In this document: in pieces, positions 24,614-34,091 of the stretch
Layout of the letters: every line of letters begins with the position of its first letter
Position numbering within the stretch: position 1 is the stretch's first letter
Assembly: GCA_946407815.1 (NCBI GenBank)
Contig: CAMJPB010000001.1
Location: 62,001-126,000, forward strand
Length of the DNA stretch: 64,000 bases
Reading direction: 5' to 3'
Origin: an uncultured Caryophanales bacterium
GTDB lineage: Bacteria > Bacillota_I > Bacilli_A > RFN20 > CAG-826
Translations under genes and position numbers: made by a program
The notes under the pieces: model-generated
What the model was told of the DNA's origin: nothing
Seen by the model: only the letters and a program-made list of their open reading frames with translations
Database searches by the model: none

Positions 24614-26725
24614 ATGCAAATGAATCAAGTACCAGATTATGAAAACGATAAAGATATCCTTCAAAAATTCGGAAGGAATATCAACGAAGAGGTTAAAAAA
24701 GGAAAGGTTGATCCTGTAATTGGACGTGATGAGGAAATTCGTAAAATCATCGAGATTTTAGCGAGAAAATCTAAAAATAACGTTATTTTACTAGGAGAAC
24801 CTGGCGTAGGAAAAACTGCTATCCTAGAAGGTTTAGCAGAACGTATCGTTAAGGATGATGTGCCTTCAATATTAAAAGATAAAACTATCTATGAACTTGA
24901 TATGGGCGCATTAGTCGCAGGCGCTAAATATAGAGGTGAATTTGAAGAAAGACTAAAAGCAGTCCTTAATAAAATTAAGGAAAGTGAAGGTAAAATCATT
25001 CTTTTCATCGATGAAATCCATTTAATTGTAGGCGCTGGTAGAACTGATGGAGCACTCGATGCTTCTAACATGTTAAAACCAATGCTTGCAAGAGGTGAAA
25101 TTGACTGTATAGGCGCAACAACTTTAAAAGAATATAGAGAATATATTGAAAAAGATAGAGCGCTTGAAAGAAGATTCCAACCAGTCATGGTTAATGAGCC
25201 ATCTGTAGAAGATACTGTCACAATTCTTAGAGGATTAAAGAACAGATTTGAATCTTTCCATGGTGTTAAAATCACTGACAATGCTTTAATTGCTGCAGCT
25301 TCTTTATCTAATAGATATTTAACATCTAGATTTTTACCAGACAAGGCAATCGACTTAGTGGATGAAGCCTGTGCTTCTATTAAAGTTGAACTCGCTAGCA
25401 TGCCTCATGAACTAGATGAACTTGAAAGAAGAATTAGACAACTTCAAGTTGAAAAAGTGGCGCTCTCAAAAGAGAATGATCAAGCTAGTAAAAAGCGTTT
25501 AGCTGACCTCAACACTGAACTCTCTTCTTTAGAAGAAAAAGACAAGGTTCTTAAGGAACAATGGCAAAAAGAGAAAGAAGAAATTGCCTCTATTAAAGAA
25601 AGCAAAGAAAAGCTTGAGAGAGCAAAGTTCGACTTAGGTGTAGCCATTTCTAAAGGTGAGTACGTCAAAGCCGGAGAGCTTCAATATAAAACTATTCCAG
25701 AACTTGAAAAGAAACTCGCAGAAAGTGATGTTTCAGGTAAAGACAAGATGCTTTCTCAAATTGTTGATGAAGAGCAAATTTCTAAAATTATCTCTCGAAT
25801 GACAAACATTCCTCTTTCAAAGATTGAAAAAGGAGATAGAGAAAAAGTCTTAGATCTTAAATCTACTTTATCTAGAAGAGTAATAGGTCAAGATGAGGCT
25901 CTTACTTTAGTAAGTGACGCTATTTTAAGACAAAGAGCAGGAATCAAAGATTCCAATCGACCAATTGGATCGTTCATGTTTTTGGGTCCAACTGGTGTGG
26001 GTAAAACCGAAGTAGCAAGAGCTTTAGCGGAATCTCTCTTTGATTCTGAATCCCATATTATTCGTATTGATATGAGCGAATACATGGAGAAGTATTCTAC
26101 TTCAAGACTTATTGGAGCCCCTCCAGGATACGTTGGTTATGAAGAAGGTGGTCAATTAACTGAAAAAGTTAGAAGAAATCCTTATTCAATTGTCTTGTTC
26201 GATGAAATCGAAAAGGCTCATCCTGAAGTATTTAACTTACTACTTCAAGTTCTTGATGATGGTCGTCTTACTGACTCCCAAGGAAGAGTGGTGGACTTTA
26301 GAAACACAATTATCATCATGACCTCAAATATTGGCTCTGAATATCTACTTAATAACGAAAGAGATAAAGTAGACGCCTTACTTCATCAAACATTTAAGCC
26401 AGAATTCTTAAATCGTATTGATGAAATTGTCTATTTCTCACCTCTTTCAAAGGAAACTCAAGAAAGAATCGTGGACAAAATGCTCAACCTTTTAGGCAAG
26501 AGATTAGAGGAAAATTATTACAGCTTCGGATTTTCCGAAAGCTTAAAGAAATGGATCTTAGATTCTTCCTATTCTCCAGTTTATGGAGCACGTCCAATTA
26601 AGAGATTTATTCAAAACAAAGTTGAAACTGAAATCGCGAATAAAATCATCTCTCAAGAGGTTGACACAAAGAGCAAATATTTAGTGGACTACTCTAACGA
26701 TAAAGTCGTTATCAAAAAGATTTAG
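24614..26725 (+). CDS. clpB: ClpB disaggregase lacking the N-domain
   Basis: 703 residues from ATG 24614 (SD AGGAGG). Two AAA+ modules are present: Walker A GEPGVGKT (61-68) and GPTGVGKT (about 457-464). A ClpB-type coiled-coil M-domain lies at about 265-390. The hexameric ATPase threads aggregated proteins together with DnaK. Full-length ClpB is about 860 residues; the Clp_N substrate domain is missing and the protein begins almost at the first AAA module. CIRCE upstream places it in the HrcA regulon. Confidence 0.93.
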   Translation: MQMNQVPDYENDKDILQKFGRNINEEVKKGKVDPVIGRDEEIRKIIEILARKSKNNVILLGEPGVGKTAILEGLAERIVKDDVPSILKDKTIYELDMGALVAGAKYRGEFEERLKAVLNKIKESEGKIILFIDEIHLIVGAGRTDGALDASNMLKPMLARGEIDCIGATTLKEYREYIEKDRALERRFQPVMVNEPSVEDTVTILRGLKNRFESFHGVKITDNALIAAASLSNRYLTSRFLPDKAIDLVDEACASIKVELASMPHELDELERRIRQLQVEKVALSKENDQASKKRLADLNTELSSLEEKDKVLKEQWQKEKEEIASIKESKEKLERAKFDLGVAISKGEYVKAGELQYKTIPELEKKLAESDVSGKDKMLSQIVDEEQISKIISRMTNIPLSKIEKGDREKVLDLKSTLSRRVIGQDEALTLVSDAILRQRAGIKDSNRPIGSFMFLGPTGVGKTEVARALAESLFDSESHIIRIDMSEYMEKYSTSRLIGAPPGYVGYEEGGQLTEKVRRNPYSIVLFDEIEKAHPEVFNLLLQVLDDGRLTDSQGRVVDFRNTIIIMTSNIGSEYLLNNERDKVDALLHQTFKPEFLNRIDEIVYFSPLSKETQERIVDKMLNLLGKRLEENYYSFGFSESLKKWILDSSYSPVYGARPIKRFIQNKVETEIANKIISQEVDTKSKYLVDYSNDKVVIKKI

Positions 26726-26743
26726 TCAATATTTATCTTAACT

Positions 26744-26771
26744 AAGGACTTACTTTGTAGGTCCTTTTTTG
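26744..26771 (+). terminator. clpB terminator
   Basis: AAGGACTTAC / GTAGGTCCTT hairpin with a six-T tail. Confidence 0.75.
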
Positions 26772-26806
26772 TTAGAATAATAGATTAGACAAAAAGGAGA
26801 GTAGAT

Positions 26807-28003
26807 ATGTTATTAGAGAGATTTCTTAACTACGTCAAAATAGATACTCAATCAGATGATTTTTCTGAAGACACTCCTACAACTAGAAAACAATTTGATT
26901 TACTAAATCTTCTTAAGAAAGAATTAGATAATCTTCATATTCAAAATGAATTAACTAGAACAGGGCGTTTATATGCTTTCATTCCTGGGAGCACAGAGTT
27001 AGATCCAATTGGTGTGTGCGCTCACGTTGATACAGCCCCAGATTTTTCTGGTAAAAACGTTAATCCTCAAATTATTAAGAATTATGATAGAAAACCAGTC
27101 ACTTTAGGGAAGTCAGGTAGAGTTCTTGATCCAGCAGAATATGGAGTTTTATTAACTTTAGAAGGCAAAACTTTAATTACCACTGATGGCGAGACTTTAT
27201 TAGGCGCTGATGATAAAGCAGGTGTTGCTATTATCATGGAAGTAGCGGAGCAAGTCTTAAAGTTAGATGAAAAAGAACGTCGTCCAATGTACATTTTATT
27301 CACACCTGATGAAGAAGTTGGACGCGGTGCAGAAGAGTTAGACAAAGATAAATTTAAAGCCAAATTTGCCTATACTTTTGATGGAAGTGAACCTGATGTT
27401 ATTAACATCGAAACATTTAACGCTAAAGCAGCCCATATTGTAGTTACAGGTAAAGCAATTCACCCTGGTTATGCATATGGCATCATGGTGAATGCAGCGA
27501 TGGTTTTAAATGAGTTTATTTCAATGCTTCCAAAGAAAATGGTTCCGTCAAAAACTACTGGTTATCAAGGTTTCAACCACTTAACAGACATTTCCGGTGG
27601 TGTTGACCACGCTGAAATGTATTATATTTTACGAAATCATGACAAGGCTAAACTTGCTAAACAAGAAGTTCAGTTTAAGGATATTGCTGCTAAACTTCAG
27701 AAGAAATATCCAAGTGCAAAGATTGAGTTAAACATTCGTGATTCTTACTCAAATATGCTTGAAATCATTAGCAAACAGCCTGAGTGCAAAACATTCATTG
27801 AAGGCATCTTTAAGAAGATGAATATGGACTGCACTTACGTTCCAGTTAGAGGCGGAACTGATGGTGCTACATTCTCATTTAAAGGTGTGCCATGTCCTAA
27901 CTTAGGAACCGGTTCTTATAATCACCATGGTCCGTACGAATTTGCAGTTTTAGAAGAAATGGAACTCCTTGTAAAACTTGGAGTTGAAATCTTCAAAAAA
28001 TAG
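26807..28003 (+). CDS. pepT: Peptidase T (tripeptide aminopeptidase)
   Basis: The 398-residue M20B dizinc peptidase releases N-terminal residues from tripeptides in the cytoplasm. Metal and catalytic motifs are in order: AHVDT (H73, D75), LGADDKAG, TPDEEVGRG, TFDGSEP and a C-terminal NHHGPYEF. Length matches the family. SD AAGGAG precedes the ATG. The hairpin at 28037-28062 follows as a terminator. Confidence 0.93.
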   Translation: MLLERFLNYVKIDTQSDDFSEDTPTTRKQFDLLNLLKKELDNLHIQNELTRTGRLYAFIPGSTELDPIGVCAHVDTAPDFSGKNVNPQIIKNYDRKPVTLGKSGRVLDPAEYGVLLTLEGKTLITTDGETLLGADDKAGVAIIMEVAEQVLKLDEKERRPMYILFTPDEEVGRGAEELDKDKFKAKFAYTFDGSEPDVINIETFNAKAAHIVVTGKAIHPGYAYGIMVNAAMVLNEFISMLPKKMVPSKTTGYQGFNHLTDISGGVDHAEMYYILRNHDKAKLAKQEVQFKDIAAKLQKKYPSAKIELNIRDSYSNMLEIISKQPECKTFIEGIFKKMNMDCTYVPVRGGTDGATFSFKGVPCPNLGTGSYNHHGPYEFAVLEEMELLVKLGVEIFKK

Positions 28004-28036
28004 CAAAATCCCCGGGAAATCCTGCATATTTTTGGA

Positions 28037-28066
28037 AAAACTCACTGTAAATTGTGGGTTTTTCTT
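28037..28066 (+). terminator. pepT terminator
   Basis: AAAAACTCAC-tgtaaatt-GTGGGTTTTT stem with one G-T pair and T-rich end. Confidence 0.7.
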
Positions 28067-28170
28067 TTGGTCTTACTTTTAGTGGTAAACATAGTTTGTT
28101 CACAAAAGAAATTGCAAATATACGTGCGATAGCACATACTAATACTATCAACGCAAAGGAGAATAAAATT

Positions 28171-28302
28171 ATGGCAGAACAAAAATATCGTTGCGCACTT
28201 TGTGGACAAGTCGTCACACCTCTTCCAGATGGCAGTTGCCCAATCTGTGGTGCACCAAAAGAAATGCTTAAACCTTACATTGATGAAGACGAGGAACAAT
28301 AG
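28171..28302 (+). CDS. Rubredoxin-like zinc-ribbon mini-protein
   Basis: 43 residues. YRCALCGQVVTP and CPICGAPK give two CxxC knuckles spaced as in rubredoxin and the C-terminal domain of rubrerythrin. SD AAGGAG precedes ATG 28171. It probably carries electrons or binds Fe/Zn in anaerobic redox or peroxide handling. A stand-alone version this short with an acidic tail (DEDEEQ) is slightly unusual. Confidence 0.8.
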   Translation: MAEQKYRCALCGQVVTPLPDGSCPICGAPKEMLKPYIDEDEEQ

Positions 28303-28314
28303 AAATATTGTCCT

Positions 28315-29574
28315 ATGATTACTTTATTTAAAAATGCTCGTATTTTAACTATGAAATCTTCAGATATCATTTCTGGAGAACTCGCAGTTAAAGATAATAG
28401 AATTTCCTATATCGGCCAGCATTACGAAGGTGAAGTTCCTGATCGAGTCATTGACTGTGAAGGAAACCTTTTAATGCCGGGTTTTAAAAATGCCCACGCC
28501 CATACAGCGATGGTTTTTGCAAGATCTTGTTCAGATGACTTATCGCTTCATGATTGGCTTTACACAACTATTTTTCCTATGGAAGAAAAGTTTGAAGATG
28601 GAGACATCTATTATTTAACTAAACTAGGCATTTTAGAATATTTAACCTCTGGAATTACCGCTGCATTTGACATGTATTTCCATGTTCCTGAAATTGTTAA
28701 GGCTAGTGAAGAATTAGGATTCAGAAGCGTTATTCTTGCTACCTCAAATCAGGAGCCTATTTCTCTTTTAAGAGAAAGATTTGAAACAATTAATAAACCA
28801 GACTCACTTTGTAAGTATAAACTTGGCATTCACGCTGAATACACAACAAGCGAAGAACGTATCAAGGAAGTCGTAGCTTTAGGACACGAGCTTAAAGCCC
28901 CAATTTTTTTACATGTTGGTGAAACTGAAGCCGAAGTTAATGGCTGTGTAGAAAGACACGGAAAAACACCTGTTTCTTACCTTGATTCTCTTGGCTTCTT
29001 TGATTATGGTGGCGGTGGATTCCATTGCAACTATTTTACTGACGAAGAAGTCGAAATCTTTAAGAAACATAACTGTTATATCGTTACTTGCCCATGCTCT
29101 AACCTAAAGTTAGCATCAGGCATTGCTCCACTTTATAGATATCAAAAAGCCGGTTTAACAATCGCTATTGGTACGGATGGGGCAGGTTCAAATAACGCTT
29201 TAGATATGTTTAGAGAAATGTATCTAGTCTCAACATTACAAAAAGTTGTTAATAAAGATCCAACCGTTATGGATGGATTTGATGTATTAAAAATGGCCAC
29301 AATTAACGGGGCAAAAGCACTTGATTTAAATGAATCTGATGTTTTAGATGAAGGCAAATACGCTGACATCATTATGATTGATTTAAAGAATCCTGCTATG
29401 CAACCAATTAATAATATTGCTAAAAATATCGTCTATTCTGGTTCAAAAGACATCGTTAAGATGACAATGATAAACGGAAAGATTTTATATTTTGATCACA
29501 AGTTCTACGTTGACCAAGATATTAATGAAATCATTGAAAAGGCCAACGAAGTTACTAAACGTTTGAAAGCATGA
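28315..29574 (+). CDS. mtaD: Amidohydrolase, SAH/MTA deaminase type
   Basis: The 419-residue metal-dependent deaminase has NAHAHTAM (HxH, about 60-67), LHVGETEAEV, GFHCNYFT (metal His) and IAIGTDGAGSNN (catalytic Asp). This set fits 5-methylthioadenosine/S-adenosylhomocysteine deaminases that act in methyl-donor salvage. Other cytosine- or guanine-type deaminases are less likely. The start lies 12 bases after the rubredoxin-like gene, and it overlaps the next gene by 4 bases (ATGA), so the three form an operon. Confidence 0.85.
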   Translation: MITLFKNARILTMKSSDIISGELAVKDNRISYIGQHYEGEVPDRVIDCEGNLLMPGFKNAHAHTAMVFARSCSDDLSLHDWLYTTIFPMEEKFEDGDIYYLTKLGILEYLTSGITAAFDMYFHVPEIVKASEELGFRSVILATSNQEPISLLRERFETINKPDSLCKYKLGIHAEYTTSEERIKEVVALGHELKAPIFLHVGETEAEVNGCVERHGKTPVSYLDSLGFFDYGGGGFHCNYFTDEEVEIFKKHNCYIVTCPCSNLKLASGIAPLYRYQKAGLTIAIGTDGAGSNNALDMFREMYLVSTLQKVVNKDPTVMDGFDVLKMATINGAKALDLNESDVLDEGKYADIIMIDLKNPAMQPINNIAKNIVYSGSKDIVKMTMINGKILYFDHKFYVDQDINEIIEKANEVTKRLKA

Positions 29575-29933
29575 AATTAAATAAAATATTATTTTATATT
29601 GGTCTAGTTACTGTAACTATTGGCTGCTTACTAATTCTTGCAGCAGCTTTCATTAAGGACCAAAAGATTAGTGATTTGCTTTTAGCAATTTCTTCAATCC
29701 TTGGTGTTGTTTCAATTGGATTATTAGTCGCTAGACTTGTAATTATGTCTAGAAACGCAACTCCTTTCCCAATGAATGAAAAATCCAAAGTGGTGGTGAA
29801 AGTTGTTGATGTTAAAGACATTCCGAAGAGCAAAGAAGAAAAACTCTACGAACAATACGAAGACTTATACAAAAAGAACCTAATTTCTAAAGAAGATTTA
29901 GATAAGAAACGCCAAGAATTATTAGGTAAATAA
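29571..29933 (+). CDS. Two-TM membrane protein with SHOCT-like C-terminus
   Basis: 120 residues. Two hydrophobic helices (about 8-28 and 36-58) are followed by a charged stretch. The C-terminal helix KLYEQYEDLYKKNLISKEDL resembles a SHOCT oligomerisation motif. It is coupled to the deaminase by ATGA. The function is unknown. Confidence 0.6.
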   Translation: MKLNKILFYIGLVTVTIGCLLILAAAFIKDQKISDLLLAISSILGVVSIGLLVARLVIMSRNATPFPMNEKSKVVVKVVDVKDIPKSKEEKLYEQYEDLYKKNLISKEDLDKKRQELLGK

Positions 29934-29948
29934 GGGTAAATGCAAATG

Positions 29949-29974
29949 AAAAAGTCGGCAATTGGCCGACTTTT
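29949..29974. terminator. Bidirectional terminator
   Basis: AAAAGTCGGC-aatt-GGCCGACTTTT between convergent genes. Confidence 0.85.
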
Positions 29975-29976
29975 CA

Positions 29977-30234
29977 TCATTCGTAATGTGTCCACATTCT
30001 GATAATTTTAATGGTTTGTTCGTTTTTGTATACTTGGTAGACTAAACGATGATGGATGTTGATCCTTCTAGAATAAGTATTCTCGAAACCCATTAATTTC
30101 TCATATGCTGGAGGATTTTCGAATGGGTTTTCGCTTATCAAATTTAATAATGCAGTAACTTTTGCTAATAACGAAGGAAATTGTTTAATCTTTTCAAAAT
30201 CTTTAGCTGCTTGGTTAGTAAAAACTATTTCCAT
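29977..30234 (-). CDS. yoeB: YoeB-family mRNA interferase toxin
   Basis: 85 residues, RelE/YoeB fold. SRRINIHHRLVYQVY and the invariant C-terminal RMWTHYE (catalytic His and Tyr at the very end) identify YoeB. It cuts mRNA on the ribosome. The start overlaps the antitoxin by 10 bases. All expected catalytic positions appear intact. Confidence 0.95.
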   Translation of the reverse strand: MEIVFTNQAAKDFEKIKQFPSLLAKVTALLNLISENPFENPPAYEKLMGFENTYSRRINIHHRLVYQVYKNEQTIKIIRMWTHYE

Positions 30235-30467
30235 TTAACTTCGACACATTCAGAAAGTGTAGTTTCAACACCTTCTTTAATGCTTTCGTACATACCTGGA
30301 ATGCTCGCTAAATAGAGTGATTCCATAAGATTGTTATAATCTTCCTCGCTAATCATAATGAAATTACCGTCTTTCGTAGAGACACTAATACGGTCATTAA
30401 ACTTGATACACGAACTTGCTAGTTTAAACAACTCTTGTCTTGCGTTTGTAATATTAACAGTTGTCAT
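30225..30467 (-). CDS. yefM: YefM-family antitoxin
   Basis: 80 residues in the Phd/YefM fold: N-terminal TTVNITNARQELFKLASSC DNA-binding part, VSTKDGNFIMISEEDYNNLM core, and an acidic C-terminal segment that would wrap around YoeB. SD AGGAGG precedes the ATG. It precedes and overlaps yoeB as usual. Confidence 0.93.
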   Translation of the reverse strand: MTTVNITNARQELFKLASSCIKFNDRISVSTKDGNFIMISEEDYNNLMESLYLASIPGMYESIKEGVETTLSECVEVKWK

Positions 30468-30483
30468 ATAAAACCTCCTAGCA

Positions 30484-30517
30484 TGTACATAATACCGTAC
30501 ATATATAAATAAGTAAA
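30484..30517 (-). promoter_or_regulatory. yefM-yoeB promoter and operator
   Basis: On the minus strand: TTTACT (30512-30517), 17-base spacer, TATTAT (30489-30494). TGTACA (30484-30489) and GTACAT (30497-30502) match the TGTACA-type sites recognised by YefM and overlap the promoter. Confidence 0.7.
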
Positions 30518-30519
30518 TA

Positions 30520-30544
30520 AAAAATCCGCTTTTTCAAGCGAATT
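30520..30544 (-). terminator. Terminator of the thioredoxin-like lipoprotein gene
   Basis: Minus-strand TTCGCTT-gaaa-AAGCGGA hairpin followed by a T-run. Confidence 0.7.
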
Positions 30545-30547
30545 TCT

Positions 30548-31591
30548 TTAGAAAGTATAAGTGACTTTCGGAAGTGCGTAATCAAGGAACGATTTTAAGA
30601 TTCCTTCGTAATATTTATCTGCATCCTCGTGTTTCCAAGAGATGCCATAACCAATATTAACTTGAGATTCTCTCAAAGCTTTTCCTTGAAGAACTGTCTT
30701 AGTATAACTAAGCTCTGCAACCCTTTCTTTTGAGTAATAAGACTCAGTGATTACGTACTTATTGCCCTCTTGAGTAATTGTGTCATTATAAATGACTGCG
30801 CCTGATTTATAAGCTCCGCTTTCAATGTAAGAGAAGTAAGGAAAGACGCCTGCGCCATAACCAAAGGTTGGATTATTTTTAGTGGATAAACCAAGCTCAT
30901 CTTTGGTGTCTAAATAAGATTGATAATCCTCAGCATTTGGCGCTCTCCAATAAGGTTGGCAATCTATGCAATAAATCTTATTGGCGCCTTGATGAGCAGC
31001 GACATATTTCTTCAAAATTCCAGGATTGATTGCTTTGCAATCGCCACATTCACTTCTTAAGAAATAAATAACTGCATTTTTATCAGAATTTTTGATTGTT
31101 TGATATTGTTCTTTGCTAATTAAATAGCAACCAGGAAGGATAACAGTTTCGCTCATGTATTTGGCGAATTCTTTCTTATCTTTCATGATGTTTGTATGGT
31201 CATTTGAATTAATGGATTGTTTAACTTCTCCATTTTCATAAATCACAAAAGTAGTGGTGCTCTTGTCGATATATTCAATGCCAAAATTAGTATAAACATC
31301 TTTGATGTTATTGTATTCAACTCTGTAGCATGGAACTTTATTTGTGCTAATAAAGTCATCGATGACAGCGCGGAAATCTAGCCAACAACCACAAGTGGTG
31401 CTATTAACGATAAAAAGAAATGTTTCTTTATTGTCGATTTTGGCGCGCAATTCGGAAAGCTCGATTTCTTTTGATTCAGTGGCAAAAGGATCCCCATATT
31501 CGATGTATGCTCGAGTGTCACTTTTACATGAGCTTAAAATAGGGGTAGTTCCTACAATAAAAGGAAGTAAAAATTTAATCCATTTTTTCAT
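30548..31591 (-). CDS. Lipoprotein with two thioredoxin-like domains
   Basis: The 347-residue protein has a signal peptide and lipobox ILSSC (Cys 22). Domain 1 (about 40-150) has TTCGCWLDF in the active-site position, and domain 2 (about 155-300) has SECGDCKAIN, a CxxC thioredoxin motif. It probably handles disulfides at the outer membrane face. A minus-strand TTGAGA, 17-base spacer and TATAAT ends about 8 bases before the ATG, so the mRNA may be leaderless. The pairing of CxC and CxxC domains in one lipoprotein is uncommon. Confidence 0.7.
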   Translation of the reverse strand: MKKWIKFLLPFIVGTTPILSSCKSDTRAYIEYGDPFATESKEIELSELRAKIDNKETFLFIVNSTTCGCWLDFRAVIDDFISTNKVPCYRVEYNNIKDVYTNFGIEYIDKSTTTFVIYENGEVKQSINSNDHTNIMKDKKEFAKYMSETVILPGCYLISKEQYQTIKNSDKNAVIYFLRSECGDCKAINPGILKKYVAAHQGANKIYCIDCQPYWRAPNAEDYQSYLDTKDELGLSTKNNPTFGYGAGVFPYFSYIESGAYKSGAVIYNDTITQEGNKYVITESYYSKERVAELSYTKTVLQGKALRESQVNIGYGISWKHEDADKYYEGILKSFLDYALPKVTYTF

Positions 31592-31648
31592 CGCAAAATA
31601 TTATACGTTTTTTACGTATTTTTCTCAACCTAGAAAATTATAAGAATA

Positions 31649-31675
31649 TAGAGGGGGAAATCAAAGATTACCCCC
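31649..31675. other. G/C-rich hairpin upstream of potA
   Basis: AGGGGGAAATC-aaa-GATTACCCCCT: strong stem with one A-A mismatch, no T-run. The role is unclear; it could be a regulatory hairpin or repeat remnant. Confidence 0.4.
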
Positions 31676-31807
31676 TAGATATTAGACCATAAAAATTAAT
31701 CAAAAAAAGTATTGCAAATTGTAGCGTGTTTCTTTATCATTTTTCCGACTTAATTTTTTGTTAAGTGTAATTCGTTATTTATTGTTATGGTTATGGAGGG
31801 TACTTAT

Positions 31808-33316
31808 ATGGCATCCAATGAAGTAATTATCTCTTTAAATAATGTCGTGAAATCATACGGTGATTTTTTTGCCGTTGATCATTTTACATTAGACATTAAA
31901 AAGGGACAGTTTGTTACAATTTTAGGTCCATCTGGCTGTGGTAAAACCACAACGTTAAGAATGATTGGTGGTTTTGAACTTCCTTCAGATGGCACAATTC
32001 TTTTAAATGGTGAAGACATTACAAAACTTCCACCTTATAAAAGACCAATTAACACTGTGTTTCAACGCTATGCGTTGTTCCCACATTTAGACGTTTATGA
32101 TAACGTAGCATTCGGTCTTAAACTTAAGAAAATTCCTTACGAAGCAGAAGATAAAAAAGGAAATAAAGTTACAAAATTTAGAAAACTTACTCATAAAGAA
32201 ATTGATGAGCAAGTTATTAAAGCATTAAGAGTTGTTGATCTTGAAGAACTCGAAGATCGTGACATTACAACTCTTTCTGGCGGTCAACAACAAAGAGTCG
32301 CAATTGCTCGTTGTATTGTAAATAAACCAGAAATCCTCCTTCTTGATGAGCCTTTAGGCGCACTTGATCTTAAGATGAGAAAAGATATGCAAATCGAACT
32401 TAAGGCAATGCACAAAAAGTTAGGAATAACATTTATATATGTTACTCACGACCAAGAAGAAGCTTTAACAATGTCAGATGTCATTGTTGTTATGAACCAT
32501 GGTGTAGTCCAACAAGTTGGCACTCCAGAACAAATCTATAATGAGCCAGCAAACGTCTTCGTCGCAGACTTTATTGGAGAATCCAATCTTTTCAATGGTG
32601 TCATGACAAACAAGAAAGTTGTTAAGTTCTTAGGTAATGAATTTACCTGTTTAGATGACTTCGAAGTTAACGAACGTGTTGACGTTGTTGTTAGACCTGA
32701 AGATTGCAAAATTCGTTTCAAAGGTGAAGGCGACGTTAATGGTGTAGTCACCTCAAAAGTCTTCAAAGGTGTTCACTACGAGTACTTAATTCAAATCGGC
32801 AAGAATGAAATTCTTGCGAAGTCCACAAAAGACATTAATGACACTGAAGTTGGTGTTTCAATTTCTCCTGATGGAATTCACGTTATGAAGAAACCAGATT
32901 TGAAAAATCTCTTCACTAATTGCGAGGTTCAAAAAGATAATTCAGTCGAACTTTCAACCGGTTATGTTGATGTTGATTTAACTCAACTTCTCCCTGGAAG
33001 TAAGATGGACGATGATGGCTATTTATGCCAAGGTGAAAAGAAATACGACTTAACTGGAGCAAAGCTTACTCTTGAAATTGATAGAGATAAAGTCCAAATT
33101 TCTGACGACACAACAATTGGTCAAATCGAAGGCACTGTTTCAACATCCATTTATAAAGGTGACCACTATGGCATTATTGTTGAAACTGAAGATGATGAAA
33201 CCTTCGTTTTAGATACAGAATACGAATATAACGTTAAAGATAAAGTTTCTATTATTCTTCCAAAAGAAGATATCAAAATTAGACTAAAAGGAGATATTTC
33301 CGACTATGAAATTTAG
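31808..33316 (+). CDS. potA: Spermidine/putrescine ABC transporter ATPase, C-terminally extended
   Basis: 502 residues from ATG 31808 (SD GGAGGG). Walker A GPSGCGKT (40-47), signature LSGGQQQRVAIAR and Walker B ILLLDEPLGALD are complete. The family norm is about 350-380 residues. This protein has a charged insert in the helical subdomain (YEAEDKKGNKVTKFRKLTHK) and a second TOBE-like domain at about 430-500 (GTVSTSIYKGDHYGIIVE) after the first (about 265-350). It is first gene of potABCD and overlaps potB by 11 bases. Confidence 0.93.
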   Translation: MASNEVIISLNNVVKSYGDFFAVDHFTLDIKKGQFVTILGPSGCGKTTTLRMIGGFELPSDGTILLNGEDITKLPPYKRPINTVFQRYALFPHLDVYDNVAFGLKLKKIPYEAEDKKGNKVTKFRKLTHKEIDEQVIKALRVVDLEELEDRDITTLSGGQQQRVAIARCIVNKPEILLLDEPLGALDLKMRKDMQIELKAMHKKLGITFIYVTHDQEEALTMSDVIVVMNHGVVQQVGTPEQIYNEPANVFVADFIGESNLFNGVMTNKKVVKFLGNEFTCLDDFEVNERVDVVVRPEDCKIRFKGEGDVNGVVTSKVFKGVHYEYLIQIGKNEILAKSTKDINDTEVGVSISPDGIHVMKKPDLKNLFTNCEVQKDNSVELSTGYVDVDLTQLLPGSKMDDDGYLCQGEKKYDLTGAKLTLEIDRDKVQISDDTTIGQIEGTVSTSIYKGDHYGIIVETEDDETFVLDTEYEYNVKDKVSIILPKEDIKIRLKGDISDYEI

Positions 33317-34091
33317 ATTTCAAAGGAAATATTTATCAATCCCTTATGTCATTTTATTGGCATTATTTGTTATAGTGCCAATGATTGTGATTGTTGTCTA
33401 CGCTTTTAGCGGACCTGGTGGATTCTTTGGTCCTGCCGGAAATTTCTTCTCCGACGGCTCTAAATTCCATGTTTTATTGGTCTCGTTCTTTATAGCGATT
33501 CAGACAACAGCGATTTGCTTACTAATTGGTTATCCAATTGCCTATTTCTTGGCGAGCAAAAAGTACAACAAAAATGCTGTACTAGTCATGCTCTTTATTA
33601 TGCCTATGTGGATTAACTTCGTATTACGAACAGCCGCCACAAGAGACATTTTATTCGCAATTGGACTTACAGGCGGATCTCATCCTTATTTAGCGACACT
33701 TATCGGTATGGTTTATAACTATTTACCATTCGTTATTTTGCCACTTTATTCCACGATGATTAAGCTTGATAGAAGCCAAATGGAAGCAGCCGCTGATTTG
33801 GGTGCTTCTCCAGTCAAAGTCTTTATCAAAAACGTTATTCCTCAATCCCTTCCTGGAATTATTTCAGCTATTACTATGACACTCATGCCGGTCATGAGCT
33901 CGTATGTTATATCCGATGCGCTTTCCGAAGGAAATATTACATTAATCGGCAATTCGATCTACTTGAGCTTTGCTAACTCGCAATGGCACAACGGATCATT
34001 TACCGCATTCTTATTACTTGTTTTGGTGCTTCTTACAATGTGGGGCACATCTGGCAGAAAGTCAGAGGAAGTGCGAGGTGGCTTATGGTAA
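33306..34091 (+). CDS. potB: Polyamine ABC transporter permease PotB
   Basis: 261 residues, six predicted TM helices. The EAA loop MEAAADLGASPVKVFIKNVI contacts PotA. It is an inner-membrane half-channel for spermidine/putrescine. The start lies inside potA, and the end overlaps potC by 7 bases, so the operon is translationally coupled. Confidence 0.92.
   Translation: MKFRFQRKYLSIPYVILLALFVIVPMIVIVVYAFSGPGGFFGPAGNFFSDGSKFHVLLVSFFIAIQTTAICLLIGYPIAYFLASKKYNKNAVLVMLFIMPMWINFVLRTAATRDILFAIGLTGGSHPYLATLIGMVYNYLPFVILPLYSTMIKLDRSQMEAAADLGASPVKVFIKNVIPQSLPGIISAITMTLMPVMSSYVISDALSEGNITLIGNSIYLSFANSQWHNGSFTAFLLLVLVLLTMWGTSGRKSEEVRGGLW

Noticed and set aside
33983-34084. Longer potC start inside potB
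   Set aside because: The added 34 residues are out-of-frame potB sequence; the TM helix and spacing fit ATG 34085.
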